A stretch of DNA of 64,000 bases from Nitrospirota bacterium (lineage in GTDB: Bacteria; Nitrospirota; Thermodesulfovibrionia; Thermodesulfovibrionales; UBA6898): NCBI GenBank assembly GCA_021811105.1, contig JAJZPM010000012.1, positions 1-64,000 on the forward strand, read 5' to 3'. Of the stretch, positions 46,714-57,492 are shown one piece after another. Each line of letters starts with the position of its first letter. Position 1 is the first letter of the stretch. The translations under genes and the position numbers were made by a program. The notes below the pieces were generated by a model. It saw nothing but the letters and a program-made list of their open reading frames with translations, was not told the origin of the DNA and did not search any database.

Positions 46714-49700
46714 TTAATGCAAATCCTGTTGCAGCTCGAGATACTCCGTCAGGTACTCCCTGTAGGCAAGGATCTTCTCTTTCGTCTCTTCCGCCATGTC
46801 AAAGTCCCTCATCACATAATCCTGCATATCCGCGACTTCGCGGTAATGAAGCTCCTTGTCTTCGGACTTCGTGACGCCCCTGTCGTGTCTCCGGTGCAGG
46901 TTCAGAGACTGCGCCTGGTAACCGATCTTGCCCTGCCTGAGCAGCCAGACGTAAAAGAACCAGTCTCCGGCAACCCGGAACTTTACGAGTTGGTCGAGAA
47001 TGGATGAGATGTCGCGTTTCTTGAATACGACGGCCGAAACATTGGGAACGGTATTCTTTACCGCCAGCGTATCCGCTATCTCTTTTGTCCCCTCCCTGAT
47101 ATAGTCGCTTCGCCATTTGTCTTTGTCGATGTCACTCGTGTATTCGAGATAATTGTCCGCCAGTACCCTTCCCTTATCGTCTATCTGCTTGGACTGGCAG
47201 TAGGCCATGACCACATCGGCGTCTTTAGCGAAGCACGCCATAAGCCCTTCCAGAAAATTGCCTTCGCAAAGGTCGTCCGCCTCCGCGATCCAGATATAAT
47301 CGCCTTTCGCCGCCTGAAGACCCTTAGCCCACTGCCTGAATACGGACCCGGAATTGATCTCGTTCGTTATCAGTTTCATATCCTCTCTCCCCTGTATATA
47401 CTTCCGGGCTATCTCCACGCTGCCGTCTGTGGATGCGTCATCCAGGACGATGATTTCATAAACCGGGTACGTCTGCTTCAGTATGCTGTCCATCCTCAGG
47501 GCGAGGTATCTCTCGTAGTTATAGTTGGGGACGATAACGCTCACTTTCTTATACTGATGGCCTAGAAGCGTAAGAAGGGTATAGACGTAGTCGTTGAAAC
47601 CGAACCGCTCTTCGACGAGTTTCGCTGTATTGCGTTCCATCACCTGCATTCTTTGAGGATCGCCAAACAGCTGGAGCACCGCTGCCACGAGGGCGGCTAC
47701 ATTCTCATACGGGACAAGCGCACCCGTGTCTTCGGTCACGATGTCTTTGAATCCGCCAGCATTGTCGAAGCCGACCACCGGCAGTCCGACGTCCATCGCC
47801 TCAAGCACGACGGCGGGGAATGGGTCCTCCCGGGAAGTGAGCAGATAGATATCCGCGCCGGCGTAAAAAAGAGAAGTGTCCGCAACCGCCTTCTGTAGAA
47901 CCAGCTGGCTGCAAAGCCTCGCCGCTTCGAGGATCTTTTTCTCCATTTCGAGGTGAAGATTACCGACCCAGAGAAAATACACGTCGTCGCGCGCGCTCGA
48001 CACGGATTTGGCGGCTTCCACAAACAGATCGATCCCTTTTCTGTAATCAGCAAAGCCGACCCCGAGGACTATCCGTGCATGCTCGGGCAACGATAATCTC
48101 TCCCTCAATGCTTTTCTCGCCTCGTCTTTTCTGCCTCGATAAGGGTTGCCCTTATACAGACCCTGCGGCTGAATCACGGCCTTATCATCATCGACCGGTG
48201 CCACCGCCTGGAACTTTTCCCTGACAAACGCCGCCGGGAACACCACTCTGTCGGAATACTCGGCCAGCAGTCTGGCGTTCCTTTCCAGCCCGTTTTCCTT
48301 AATAATATTCGGCAATTCGTGGACCAAGGTTACCGACCTGATGCCTTTCTTCCGAAACAACTCAGCGAGGTCGCCGCTCGTAACGGTGTTGCAGATCGCT
48401 TCGCGAATGCCCATATCGAAAAGGCGCCTGATAAGACTTCCCCTTTGCTCGGCTGTCCTGTACTCTCTCTCCAGGTTATACACCGTGCCATATTTTGCAT
48501 ATTCCGGCTCAAGTTCTCCCCCGGACTTCAGCAGGAAATGCACATCGTAATGGAAAATGAGTGCAAGTCTCTTTACTATATGGAGCGATAGAAGTTGCGC
48601 GCCGTGAAAATGCCCGTCATGGCAGACATAGGCTATCTTCTTTTGCCCCTTCTCCGCAGCATACTCGATAAACGAATCTGCGATCGCCTGGAGAAAGGCA
48701 TACCCGTATCTCCTGTCCGGCTCCAGATACGCCCCCTCCGCCCATTCATTCCAGGCGTTTACGAACAATAATTTTTCACCGGATTCAAAATTCCGGTCGA
48801 CAAAAAGAAAGAGATCTTTCAGCCACTTTTTGAAAAAATGAGGGAAGGCATTCACCAGCACAGTACCCCGGCCGGGTTTCCTTGCCTCGTTGTCCCAGCT
48901 CGGGAAGACGCCGCGAAATTTCTTGTAGGAGGGCGCAGAATATTGCCCGCTAAGTGCCATCGCTTCCCGGTAGTCCAGAACAACACCCCGGTAATTCGGG
49001 TTCACTACGCGGAATTGATCCGAGACGTCTCTCAGAGGAAATGTGTTGGGTGGAAATTCGATGGCGGCATCGAACCCGATACTCGCCGGGTCGATGTGGT
49101 CAAAGGCATGGGTTGCCGTCAGGTAAATCTCCCCAATTCCGTTTTCGCGGCACCACCGTCGCCACCTTTCGGCAGTCGCCGCAGGGTTCGGCAGAAGGCT
49201 GGGCCGGTACACCACCAAAAGCGGCCTCCCGCTTACCCTGATGTAGTTCTTGTTTTTGAGATATGCGGAAATATATTGAATAAAGGCGACATCATCTTCC
49301 GGAGAGTGCTTCTGGGAAATCAGCACATCGTTTTCCTTGCCGTCCCATCTTCTCGTCCAGTTCTCGTTAGCCCAATTAAGGCAGAAGGGGAAATCGAAAT
49401 CCTCGGCGAACCTTCTGACTGGTCCCTCGAGCAGCGTCTTGCCGCCGAACCAGTAAAAATGAAAACAGAAACCGTAGACGCCATATTGCCTTGCCAGTTC
49501 GACCTGCCTGCGCTGCACATCCGAAATTCTCAGGTCATAAAATCCCAGATCCCCCGGCAGCCGTGGCTGATAATGTCCGATAAATTGGGGAACCGCCCTC
49601 GTTACGTTGGTCCATTCCGTGAAGCCTTTCCCCCACCATTCGTCATTTTCCGGGATAGGGTGAAACTGCGGAAGATAAAAGGCGATGAGTTTTATCCCGG

Positions 49701-51141
49701 GGTCGGGAATGCGAGGGAAAGCCAGAGGGACGTATTCGTCGGACGCTCCGCTGTTCAGTTCGGACACGAACGAGAAATAGTCCGAGGAACCTGCAGTCGC
49801 GGAAAGGCATGACTCCTTTGTATCGCCTCGACCGCCCTCGATGAATTCATCCGAGAGCTTCTGATCTATCTTCTTCTGGAGGGTTTCGGGGTCGGACCTT
49901 CTCAGGTAGTAGAAAAATTTCTGGAGATTCGATTTCCGGAGATTCCTCAGGACCTCTTTGGGGTGGGCCATCGTTTTCAGGAACAATTTGGCAAAAAGCC
50001 TGCGCCTCGTCCCTTCCGGCAGGATGCTGTCCCTCAGCGCATAATATTGCGACAGGAGTTTCCAGCCGTGGCCGGAATGGATCAAGTGGATATATGCCTC
50101 CTTCTCCCGCAATGCGCCCTCGACCGCGCTGATATACTCGTCCTTCTTGCCCAGCGAGTCTTTCAGCTCCCCGATTTTCGTATCTCTGCCCTTGATGTCT
50201 GACAAGAGGGCGGCAAGATCCGATTCGAGGGCCTTGATCCTCGCATCTGACGCGGCAAGGTCAGCTCCGAGGCCTTCGACCGTTTTCCGGAGATTGGCGA
50301 TGCTCGCATCATCACTCACAACCCTCGATCGTAAGGTCTTTATATCCTCCTGGTATCGGGACCTCATATGGGCATGACCGGCAACGAATCCATGAATCCT
50401 GTCCTTTGTGATCTTTTCGACATGTCTGGAGAGTACTGCCAGATAGGAATTTCTCAGAAAAACGCGGTCCCTGTTCTTCTGTGCAATTTGCATATCGCCT
50501 GCCCACTGGTTATACAGGGCAGTCGTCTTTTTTATATGGAAGAATGGATGCCTCTCGCCCACCCGGATAAGAAGGTCCCAGTCCTCATAGAGTTCCAGGC
50601 TTTCGTCGATGCCGCCGGCTTCTTTCAACACCTCTTTCCCGAACATGAGGCACATAAAGGGGATGTAATTTTCGAAAACGAGCTCGTCGTAATCATAATC
50701 CTTCGAAAATTCGATTTCTCTTCTTTCTTCTCTTATTTGATAGGTCTGAGGATCGTAGCTTTTATAGACCATCAGCGAATCCGTATAAGCAACCTTATAT
50801 TCGCTCTGTTCAAGAAACGATAACAGCGTTTCGACATGTTCCGGATAAAACTCGTCGTCGTCATCGAGGAACCCGACGTACGCTCCTTTCGCATTCCCTA
50901 TTCCCACGTTCCCCGCATGCGCCCTACCCTTGTTTTCTTCGAGTCTTACATAGTTGAGCGGCACGTCGCCGAGAAGCGTCTTCAGCTCTTCCCTATCGAG
51001 TTCGCAGCCGCCGTCGTTGACGAGGACGACTTCAATAGGCCGGTATGTCTGGGCAGAGATACTCGCAAGCGCCTTTTTAAGAAGCTTGGGTCTGTCTTTT
51101 GTTCTGACAATTATGGAAACTAAAGGTCTTCGTTCTTCCAA
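46714..51141 (-). CDS. Multidomain glycosyltransferase: GT2, coiled coil, WbsX/GH99-like, GT4, GT2
   Basis: 1475 aa; 'VSIIVRTKDRPKLLKKALASISAQTY', 'KLIAFYLPQFHPIPENDEWWGKGFTEWTNVTRAVPQF', 'TSREDPFPAVVLEAMDVGLPVVGFDNAGG', 'KVSVIVPNYNYERYLALRMDSILKQTYPVYEIIVLDDASTDGS'. Confidence 0.9.
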   Translation of the reverse strand: MEERRPLVSIIVRTKDRPKLLKKALASISAQTYRPIEVVLVNDGGCELDREELKTLLGDVPLNYVRLEENKGRAHAGNVGIGNAKGAYVGFLDDDDEFYPEHVETLLSFLEQSEYKVAYTDSLMVYKSYDPQTYQIREERREIEFSKDYDYDELVFENYIPFMCLMFGKEVLKEAGGIDESLELYEDWDLLIRVGERHPFFHIKKTTALYNQWAGDMQIAQKNRDRVFLRNSYLAVLSRHVEKITKDRIHGFVAGHAHMRSRYQEDIKTLRSRVVSDDASIANLRKTVEGLGADLAASDARIKALESDLAALLSDIKGRDTKIGELKDSLGKKDEYISAVEGALREKEAYIHLIHSGHGWKLLSQYYALRDSILPEGTRRRLFAKLFLKTMAHPKEVLRNLRKSNLQKFFYYLRRSDPETLQKKIDQKLSDEFIEGGRGDTKESCLSATAGSSDYFSFVSELNSGASDEYVPLAFPRIPDPGIKLIAFYLPQFHPIPENDEWWGKGFTEWTNVTRAVPQFIGHYQPRLPGDLGFYDLRISDVQRRQVELARQYGVYGFCFHFYWFGGKTLLEGPVRRFAEDFDFPFCLNWANENWTRRWDGKENDVLISQKHSPEDDVAFIQYISAYLKNKNYIRVSGRPLLVVYRPSLLPNPAATAERWRRWCRENGIGEIYLTATHAFDHIDPASIGFDAAIEFPPNTFPLRDVSDQFRVVNPNYRGVVLDYREAMALSGQYSAPSYKKFRGVFPSWDNEARKPGRGTVLVNAFPHFFKKWLKDLFLFVDRNFESGEKLLFVNAWNEWAEGAYLEPDRRYGYAFLQAIADSFIEYAAEKGQKKIAYVCHDGHFHGAQLLSLHIVKRLALIFHYDVHFLLKSGGELEPEYAKYGTVYNLEREYRTAEQRGSLIRRLFDMGIREAICNTVTSGDLAELFRKKGIRSVTLVHELPNIIKENGLERNARLLAEYSDRVVFPAAFVREKFQAVAPVDDDKAVIQPQGLYKGNPYRGRKDEARKALRERLSLPEHARIVLGVGFADYRKGIDLFVEAAKSVSSARDDVYFLWVGNLHLEMEKKILEAARLCSQLVLQKAVADTSLFYAGADIYLLTSREDPFPAVVLEAMDVGLPVVGFDNAGGFKDIVTEDTGALVPYENVAALVAAVLQLFGDPQRMQVMERNTAKLVEERFGFNDYVYTLLTLLGHQYKKVSVIVPNYNYERYLALRMDSILKQTYPVYEIIVLDDASTDGSVEIARKYIQGREDMKLITNEINSGSVFRQWAKGLQAAKGDYIWIAEADDLCEGNFLEGLMACFAKDADVVMAYCQSKQIDDKGRVLADNYLEYTSDIDKDKWRSDYIREGTKEIADTLAVKNTVPNVSAVVFKKRDISSILDQLVKFRVAGDWFFYVWLLRQGKIGYQAQSLNLHRRHDRGVTKSEDKELHYREVADMQDYVMRDFDMAEETKEKILAYREYLTEYLELQQDLH

Positions 51142-51321
51142 ACTTATTATTCCTCATTCAAAGTTCTCTGGGTTCTCGCTTCGAGTCGCCTGAGGAGACC
51201 CGCCTGCGCGGGAATGACAAACATGCTATCCCTAAAATTCCCGTAAGTCTGCGTTTTTATTATATTGGATAAGGCCCTCATATTTCCATGACGGCCGGGC
51301 GACAGCGAAGACGAAAAGAGA

Positions 51322-52695
51322 TCAATATGCCCCTTCACGCTTGACCACAATTTTCACTGTCTTGAACAAGATAACGATATCCAGCCAGAGGTTCCAGTTT
51401 CGCACGTACCAGGAATCGAGGGCGATCCGGTAATCGTAGCTTGTATTGCTTCTTCCGCTAACCTGCCACAAACCGGTAATGCCGGGCAGCACGCTGAAGC
51501 AGAGTTCCGCCATCTCACGGTAGTGCCTGTCTATCTCGTCCTGCGTCACCGGCCTGGGTCCGACGAAACTCATTTCGCCCCTCAGCACATTCAGTATCTG
51601 CGGCAGTTCATCGAGGGAGGTGGTCCGGAGAAACCGGCCTATCTTGGTCACCCTCGGATCGTCATTCAATTTCCAGTACTGCTGCCACCTGTTATTCACC
51701 TCCGGGTCATCCTGCAGCAACCCCTCGAGCCGGGCTTCCGCGTCCTCGAACATCGTCCTGAACTTATAACACCGGAACGTTGTTCCCTTCCTGCCTACCC
51801 TCTCCTGAGAAAAAATAGCCCTCCCAGGCGAACCAATCCGGATGAGAAAGGAGATGAGCGCCATAGGGAAAAAGAGGAACGGCAGAAGCACTACGCTCAC
51901 CACTATGTCAAAACTCCGCTTTATGAAAATGTTGAAGGGGTTTGCCAGGTTGTTCTTCATCTCGAAGGCAAATGCCTCTTCATGGAAAAAATGCTGAAGG
52001 TTTGTGCCAAGTACGGCGATGCCGAATATATCCGGGACAAAGAGGATGCGGTCGACCTTGTGCTGAAGACCGTTTATCAGTCCTTGGAGACGCTCCTTGC
52101 CCGCGCCAGGCATGGCGATGACGAGGTCGTCGATGCCGCACCGGTTTATATATGTTGCCGCCCTGTCCGTCCCCTTATGGATTTTGACGCCCTCTATCTC
52201 CCTGCCCAACTTGCCGGGGTCGTCGTCCAGGAATCCCTTGATCTCGTATCCGTAATTCGGCTCTTTCTTGAGCGCCCTGACAATGAGTTTTCCAGTCTTT
52301 CCCGCGCCCAGGATGAGCACTCTCCTCTTCAGAAATCCCAAACTTCTGAGGACCTTCTTCGCGACCATCCGTATGAGCGGAAGGGACAAAAGGGAAATCG
52401 TACCCATAAGGGCCACAACCGTCCGGGACATCTCATCGCTCAATTTTCCGATCGACACGATAGTAAAGACGCCGACAGTCGAAAAAAAGGATACCTTCCA
52501 CAACACCCGTATCTCATCCCAAAAGGAGAACCTTTTTGTGTAGAGCCCCTCATAGTAGAAGAAAAAAACCCATACGACAAGGACCCACCAGATGTCGAAA
52601 AGGCCTCTGAACGGCATCCCTTCAGGAAAGCCTGCATAAAAAAAAGGGAGGATGCTGGTCCTCACGAACACCGCGCAATAGAACGTTACCGCCAC
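51322..52695 (-). CDS. Undecaprenyl-phosphate sugar phosphotransferase (WbaP-type)
   Basis: 457 aa; 'KRSFDIVVSVVLLPFLFFPMALISFLIRIGSPGRAIFSQERVGRKGTTFRCYKFRTM', 'TSLDELPQILNVLRGEMSFVGPRPV'. Confidence 0.93.
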   Translation of the reverse strand: MAVTFYCAVFVRTSILPFFYAGFPEGMPFRGLFDIWWVLVVWVFFFYYEGLYTKRFSFWDEIRVLWKVSFFSTVGVFTIVSIGKLSDEMSRTVVALMGTISLLSLPLIRMVAKKVLRSLGFLKRRVLILGAGKTGKLIVRALKKEPNYGYEIKGFLDDDPGKLGREIEGVKIHKGTDRAATYINRCGIDDLVIAMPGAGKERLQGLINGLQHKVDRILFVPDIFGIAVLGTNLQHFFHEEAFAFEMKNNLANPFNIFIKRSFDIVVSVVLLPFLFFPMALISFLIRIGSPGRAIFSQERVGRKGTTFRCYKFRTMFEDAEARLEGLLQDDPEVNNRWQQYWKLNDDPRVTKIGRFLRTTSLDELPQILNVLRGEMSFVGPRPVTQDEIDRHYREMAELCFSVLPGITGLWQVSGRSNTSYDYRIALDSWYVRNWNLWLDIVILFKTVKIVVKREGAY

Positions 52696-52759
52696 GGTGG
52701 CGATATCGACGAAGAAGACGGCCAGAAATTCGGAAGCGAATTTCAGATTGCTGAGGGTC

Positions 52760-53530
52760 CTAATATTCGCCTCCTGTCAGCGTTGCGGTGACATTCCCGA
52801 GCGCCACTTTCGTCTGCAACTTGACGGGTACACGTTTTTCGTCGTCCGTAAGCCATATATACATGTCCCCCCTCCTGTTGAAGAGACCCTCCGATTTCAA
52901 GAGAGGTTTTATCACTATGGTATCAAAAACCCCGAGTTTCGTGGTAATTCTTTCCTTCCTGATGACCTGCACCTCGACATTCCATAATTTCTTGCTGTCC
53001 ACCACGTACACGTAGACGGACTTTCCGGGCACGGACTTGATCGTCCTGAAATAATAGAAACTCGAAAGGGGATCGAAGGTTTTGTCGCGGATAAGAATGT
53101 CCTTTCGCTCTCCATTCAGATAGTCGGTATAAAGAGCCTTGCGCTTCGCCCCGTCAAAGACGATCTCCTTGTTCCGCCTGTACCGCCCTTCCCTGATACT
53201 GATGCGGTAATGCAGCGGATTGCCGATCGCAGCGTGACGCAGGGGTTTTGAAAGGACGGACTCTGTTCTGTCGTCGACGGTGTAAAAAAGAGAGACCCAG
53301 GCGGCAGAGCGGGCGGTCGAAACAATCCTCGTCGCCCCGTTTTCTTCCCTGATTTCGAGCGTTGCGGTGCCTGTCTTGATTCCTCCCCAGGTAAGGTCGT
53401 AGACAAGCTTTTCGGGAACGCGGAAGGCATAGGCATCCGGAATCGCGGCGAAAACCGGCAAAAATGATAAGAAGAATGCGCAGAGAAGAAATTTTATTGT
53501 GACAGACTTTCCTTTTTCCCGGAACCCCAA
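52760..53530 (-). CDS. DUF3108-like periplasmic protein
   Basis: 256 aa; signal peptide; 'EKLVYDLTWGGIKTGTATLEI', 'TKLGVFDTIVIKPLLKSEGLFNRRGDMYIWLTDDEKRVPVKLQTKVALGNVTATL'. Confidence 0.85.
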   Translation of the reverse strand: MGFREKGKSVTIKFLLCAFFLSFLPVFAAIPDAYAFRVPEKLVYDLTWGGIKTGTATLEIREENGATRIVSTARSAAWVSLFYTVDDRTESVLSKPLRHAAIGNPLHYRISIREGRYRRNKEIVFDGAKRKALYTDYLNGERKDILIRDKTFDPLSSFYYFRTIKSVPGKSVYVYVVDSKKLWNVEVQVIRKERITTKLGVFDTIVIKPLLKSEGLFNRRGDMYIWLTDDEKRVPVKLQTKVALGNVTATLTGGEY

Positions 53531-53576
53531 GGGACCTCCTGGAGAATTAAAGATTTTTTTCTGCTATATTAATATT

Positions 53577-54305
53577 ATGTTTATTATTCCCGCAATAGAT
53601 TTGAAAGACGGCAACTGTGTGCGCCTGCTTCAGGGGAAGAAGGATGAGGTGACCGTGTACTCCCGCGACCCGGTTGCGACCGCAAAAAAATGGGAGTCCG
53701 CCGGAGCGAAGATCCTTCATGTCGTCGACCTCGACGGGGCCTTTACCGGGCACCGGAAGAATATCGATATCGTGCTTAAGATCAGAAAGTACGTGAAGAT
53801 GGTCATCGAAGTCGGCGGAGGCATACGCGACATCGAAACGGTTGAACAACTTGTAAAGGCCGGAATAGAACGGGTCATTCTCGGCACGTCGGCGGTGGAA
53901 GACTCCGCCTTCGTGGTCGAAGCGTGCAATAGATTCCCGGGGAAGATCCTTGTCGGGATAGATGCAAAAGACGGCAAGGTGGCGGTCAGGGGATGGGAGG
54001 AAGTGAGCACCGTCGGGGCCAAAGAACTTGCCAGGAGAGTGGAGTCCGCCGGGGTTGCGGGCATTATCTATACCGACATTTCAAGGGACGGCATGCTTAC
54101 CGGCCCCAATGTAGCCGCCCAGCAGGAGATGGTGAAGAGCGTGACCGTTCCGGTGATCGCTTCGGGCGGCATTGCCACGCTCGATGACGTCAGGAACCTC
54201 CTTAAGATCAAAGGCCTATGGGGCGCGATTACCGGCAAGGCGATCTACTCCGGTTCCCTCGACCTGAAAGAAGCGATAAAGCTGGCCGCGGATTATACCG
54301 GATAA
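53577..54305 (+). CDS. hisA: 1-(5-phosphoribosyl)-5-[(5-phosphoribosylamino)methylideneamino]imidazole-4-carboxamide isomerase
   Basis: '[29 protein letters not shown]', '[16 protein letters not shown]'. Confidence 0.96.
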   Translation: MFIIPAIDLKDGNCVRLLQGKKDEVTVYSRDPVATAKKWESAGAKILHVVDLDGAFTGHRKNIDIVLKIRKYVKMVIEVGGGIRDIETVEQLVKAGIERVILGTSAVEDSAFVVEACNRFPGKILVGIDAKDGKVAVRGWEEVSTVGAKELARRVESAGVAGIIYTDISRDGMLTGPNVAAQQEMVKSVTVPVIASGGIATLDDVRNLLKIKGLWGAITGKAIYSGSLDLKEAIKLAADYTG

Positions 54306-55144
54306 TGCTCGCGAAACGGATCATCCCCTGTCTCGATGTGAAGGACGGTCGCGTGGTCAAAGGGGTGAGTTTCGTCAACCTGCGCGATGCCGGCGATCCT
54401 GTCGAAAACGCTATATTCTATGACGGGCAGGGTGCCGACGAACTCATCTTTCTCGACATCACCGCCTCGCATGAAAAACGGAAGATCATACTCGACGTGG
54501 TCGAGCGCACCGCCGAAGACGTGTTTATGCCTCTTACGGTCGGGGGAGGGATAAAGACCCTCGACGACATCAGGGCGCTCCTCAACGCCGGATGCGACAA
54601 GGTCTCGATCAACACGACCGCGGTGAAGGACCCCTACTTTGTGAGCAGGGCGGCCGAAAGATTCGGGAGCCAGTGCATCGTAGTGGCGATCGACGCCAAG
54701 AGGGTCACTGGCGACATGTCCGATGCGACCGGCGAGGGTTGGCTGGATGACCCGTCTCTCAAAGAGGTGCGTCTTTCTCTTCCTGCCACAGGCCTCAGCT
54801 GGGCGATTTCTACTCACGGCGGAAGAAAGATGAAACTGATCGACGCGGTCCGGTGGGCGAAGAAGATGGAAGAGCTCGGCGCCGGCGAATTCATGCTGAC
54901 GAGCATGGACAAGGACGGGACAAAGGACGGTTATGACATCGAATTGACAAGGGCCATATCCGAGGCGGTCTCGATACCGGTAATCGCCTCGGGAGGGGCC
55001 GGCACGCTCGAACACCTCTATGAAGGACTGGTTGACGGCAAGGCCGATGCTGTGCTTGCTGCCTCGATATTCCACTTCAGGGAGTTTACGGTGCGGGAAG
55101 CAAAGGAGTACCTCAGGTCCAAAGGCGTGCCGGTAAGGCTGTAG
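54305..55144 (+). CDS. hisF: Imidazole glycerol phosphate synthase cyclase subunit
   Basis: '[34 protein letters not shown]', TIM-barrel; TAATG overlap with hisA. Confidence 0.96.
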   Translation: MLAKRIIPCLDVKDGRVVKGVSFVNLRDAGDPVENAIFYDGQGADELIFLDITASHEKRKIILDVVERTAEDVFMPLTVGGGIKTLDDIRALLNAGCDKVSINTTAVKDPYFVSRAAERFGSQCIVVAIDAKRVTGDMSDATGEGWLDDPSLKEVRLSLPATGLSWAISTHGGRKMKLIDAVRWAKKMEELGAGEFMLTSMDKDGTKDGYDIELTRAISEAVSIPVIASGGAGTLEHLYEGLVDGKADAVLAASIFHFREFTVREAKEYLRSKGVPVRL

Positions 55145-55428
55145 CACCCTTCAGAAAATACGGTTGTGATCGCGGCCCTTCGCTTTAAAGGCCCGATTTC
55201 TGCCGTTCTATGCTCACTCCGCTGTCCCGGATGCTTTCGGGATGAAACTCACCCTGCGGGTTCAGACAGTCACGTCTGCGGACGCTCCATTTTGCGAAGA
55301 ACGGCCACGAAATCGGCCCATGCCGCTCTTTGCCGCCATCCCAACTTTATGGATTAGGTTGATGTTGATAATGTCCGCCGATATGATAAGGTTAATATAT
55401 AGATCACTTTTTTCGAGGAGGAACGATC

Positions 55429-55608
55429 ATGAGGATGGAACTCGAAGGGACGCTCCTGAAGATGACGCCGGAGAACGACCGCGAAAAAGAAGAGCTCAAC
55501 CAGCTCTGGACGATTATCATCGGCTGCGTGAGCGAAGGGAAGAGGCTGGTACCGGTCGGAGAGTATCTCCCCGGGATTAAGGAAGTCGCGGTCTTCAATA
55601 TAGAGTAG
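55429..55608 (+). CDS. Small conserved-looking protein, unknown function
   Basis: 59 aa 'MRMELEGTLLKMTPENDREKEELNQLWTIIIGCVSEGKRLVPVGEYLPGIKEVAVFNIE'; RBS gaggagg upstream; absent from the ORF track (length cutoff). Confidence 0.6.
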   Translation: MRMELEGTLLKMTPENDREKEELNQLWTIIIGCVSEGKRLVPVGEYLPGIKEVAVFNIE

Positions 55609-55615
55609 TGCAGCA

Positions 55616-55855
55616 ATGGCGGATAAAAAGATCGATGTCGTCTGCTATGCGGGCTATAAGGGCGAAGAAAGCCCGCGTTCTTTCCTGCTCGGGGATGAGA
55701 GGATCGAAGTTGCCTCCATAACAAAAGAGTGGGTCGAGGAGAACGCTGCAGACATAACGCGAAGAAGGTTTTTTAGAGTCAAAGGCAGCAACGGATTTAT
55801 GTATACCCTCTGTTATGACGAGGGTGTATCGGCGTGGTTCCTGGCAGGCAGCTGA
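55616..55855 (+). CDS. Small protein, unknown function
   Basis: 79 aa; 8 nt downstream of the 59-aa ORF; 'DVVCYAGYKGEESPRSFLLGDERIEVASITKEWVEE'. Confidence 0.65.
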   Translation: MADKKIDVVCYAGYKGEESPRSFLLGDERIEVASITKEWVEENAADITRRRFFRVKGSNGFMYTLCYDEGVSAWFLAGS

Positions 55856-55984
55856 GGTTTTCCTGAGAGTCTCTCCTCACCCCTCTCCGGGATCATAACT
55901 CCCCTTTTACCCCCTCTTATCTTAAGAGGGGGAGAGGCGCAGCCTGGGGGCGTTACTCCAAAGAATGGCAACTTTCCTCCCTTT

Positions 55985-56032
55985 AGCAAAGGGAGGTTAG
56001 GAGGGATTTTCTAATCTAATGTCCTCATATTT
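55985..56032. repeat. Interspersed hairpin repeat (cctccctttagcaaagggaggttaggagggatttt)
   Basis: Also present in reverse orientation near 195-235 and as a related copy near 275-335. Confidence 0.75.
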
Positions 56033-56208
56033 ATGAACTTCTCATTAATTGAGATTTCTTTGCGTCATTCCCGCGCAGGCGGGAATCCATGTTTTTTTAG
56101 TCCTTAAGTGGCCCTCCGCTTTCGCGGGGGTGACGGATACTTTCGGTAAGTTGATTTTGAGATAGGTTCTAGAAAGTTTTTTGGAGCATTTCACTGCAGG
56201 AATTCCGA

Positions 56209-57453
56209 TTAATGTAATCCTCTAAGCCTCCTGATCCGTTCGACGATCGGTGGATGAGAAAAGTAAAACTTGGCGTAGAACGGGTGGGGATGGAGATTGG
56301 AAAGGTTGTCCTTCGAGAGCTTGATGAGCGATATCGCGAGGCTCTCCGGATGTCCGGACAACTCTGATGCGAACCTGTCCGCCTCGTCTTCGTGTCTCCT
56401 CGATATATAACTCGAAACAGGGGTAAAAGGGAAAGACACGATACCGAAGATGAAGCCGAGTATAATCAGTTTTGCGAAGAACGTCTCTCCCTGGATATGA
56501 AAAATATTTGACAGAATGTCTGTCCTGAGGATGCGGAAAGCAACATACGCACCGACCAGGGAAAGGCATTCGAACGCGACGATGCGCTTCAGCACATGCT
56601 TTTTCTTCCAGTGGCCGGCCTCGTGGGCGAGCACGGCGAGTATCTCATTCTGCTCCATAATCTCGATCAGCGTGTCGAAGAGCACGATCCTTTTTGTCCT
56701 TCCGATGCCGGTAAAATAGGCGTTTGTGTGCGTGCTTCTCTTCGACGCGTCGATCTTGAAGACCCTGCTCACCCGTATACCGACCTTTTTCATCATCTCC
56801 CTGATCTTCATATCGAGTTCCCCGCCTTCGAGCGGCGTGAACTTGTTGAAGAGGGGCTCGATCACATAGGGTGAGATATACATAAGGAATATGCTGAGGA
56901 TGAAGAAGAACCCCCATACGAGGAGCCACCAGTAGTCGGGACTCTGCCGGACAATATAGAGTCCGGCAAACAGGGCTATCCCGAGGATGAGGGCAGAGAG
57001 AAAAAGCGACTTTACAAGGTCCATCAGCCACAGTGCCGGCGTCATGGTATTGAAGCCGTATCTGTTTTCGATCCTGAACGTCCTGTAGAGGCTGAAGGGA
57101 ATCGAGAGTCCCGTGTTGACGAAGCTCAGAATGAGGAAGAATACCGCGCCTTGCAGAACAAAAGATAGCTTGAAGGAACCGATCCAGTTGTTGTAGGCAT
57201 TCAGAAGTCCGCCAAAGAGGAAGATGATCATCACGGCACTGCTGAAGACCGATTCGGCAAGCGAAAGCCTGCTCATATCGAGGGTGTAGGCCTGCGTCTT
57301 CTTCAGCACGGACCCGTCGATATATCCTTCGAACCCGGCCGGCACTTCCGCCCCGTACTTCTTCATATACCGGAGGTTTATAAACCTCAGCCAGTATTCG
57401 AACCCCTCAACAAGGAGGTAGCAGATCAATATGATAAACTGGTATTTCTGCAT
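56209..57453 (-). CDS. M48 family (Ste24/CAAX prenyl protease 1-like) metalloprotease
   Basis: 414 aa; 'LAVLAHEAGHWKKKH', multiple TM, 'RHEDEADRFASEL'. Confidence 0.93.
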   Translation of the reverse strand: MQKYQFIILICYLLVEGFEYWLRFINLRYMKKYGAEVPAGFEGYIDGSVLKKTQAYTLDMSRLSLAESVFSSAVMIIFLFGGLLNAYNNWIGSFKLSFVLQGAVFFLILSFVNTGLSIPFSLYRTFRIENRYGFNTMTPALWLMDLVKSLFLSALILGIALFAGLYIVRQSPDYWWLLVWGFFFILSIFLMYISPYVIEPLFNKFTPLEGGELDMKIREMMKKVGIRVSRVFKIDASKRSTHTNAYFTGIGRTKRIVLFDTLIEIMEQNEILAVLAHEAGHWKKKHVLKRIVAFECLSLVGAYVAFRILRTDILSNIFHIQGETFFAKLIILGFIFGIVSFPFTPVSSYISRRHEDEADRFASELSGHPESLAISLIKLSKDNLSNLHPHPFYAKFYFSHPPIVERIRRLRGLH

Positions 57454-57492
57454 ATGAGACTGTGGCTATTATACCATTACAGTTGCCGGCAT

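Noticed and set aside
48838-49812. 324-aa plus-strand ORF
   Set aside because: Antisense to the WbsX-like region of the 1475-aa protein.
51523-52791. 422-aa plus-strand ORF
   Set aside because: Antisense to the WbaP-like phosphotransferase; no domain features.
54293-55147. 284-aa minus-strand ORF opposite hisF
   Set aside because: Antisense to an unambiguous hisF; composition typical of a shadow ORF.
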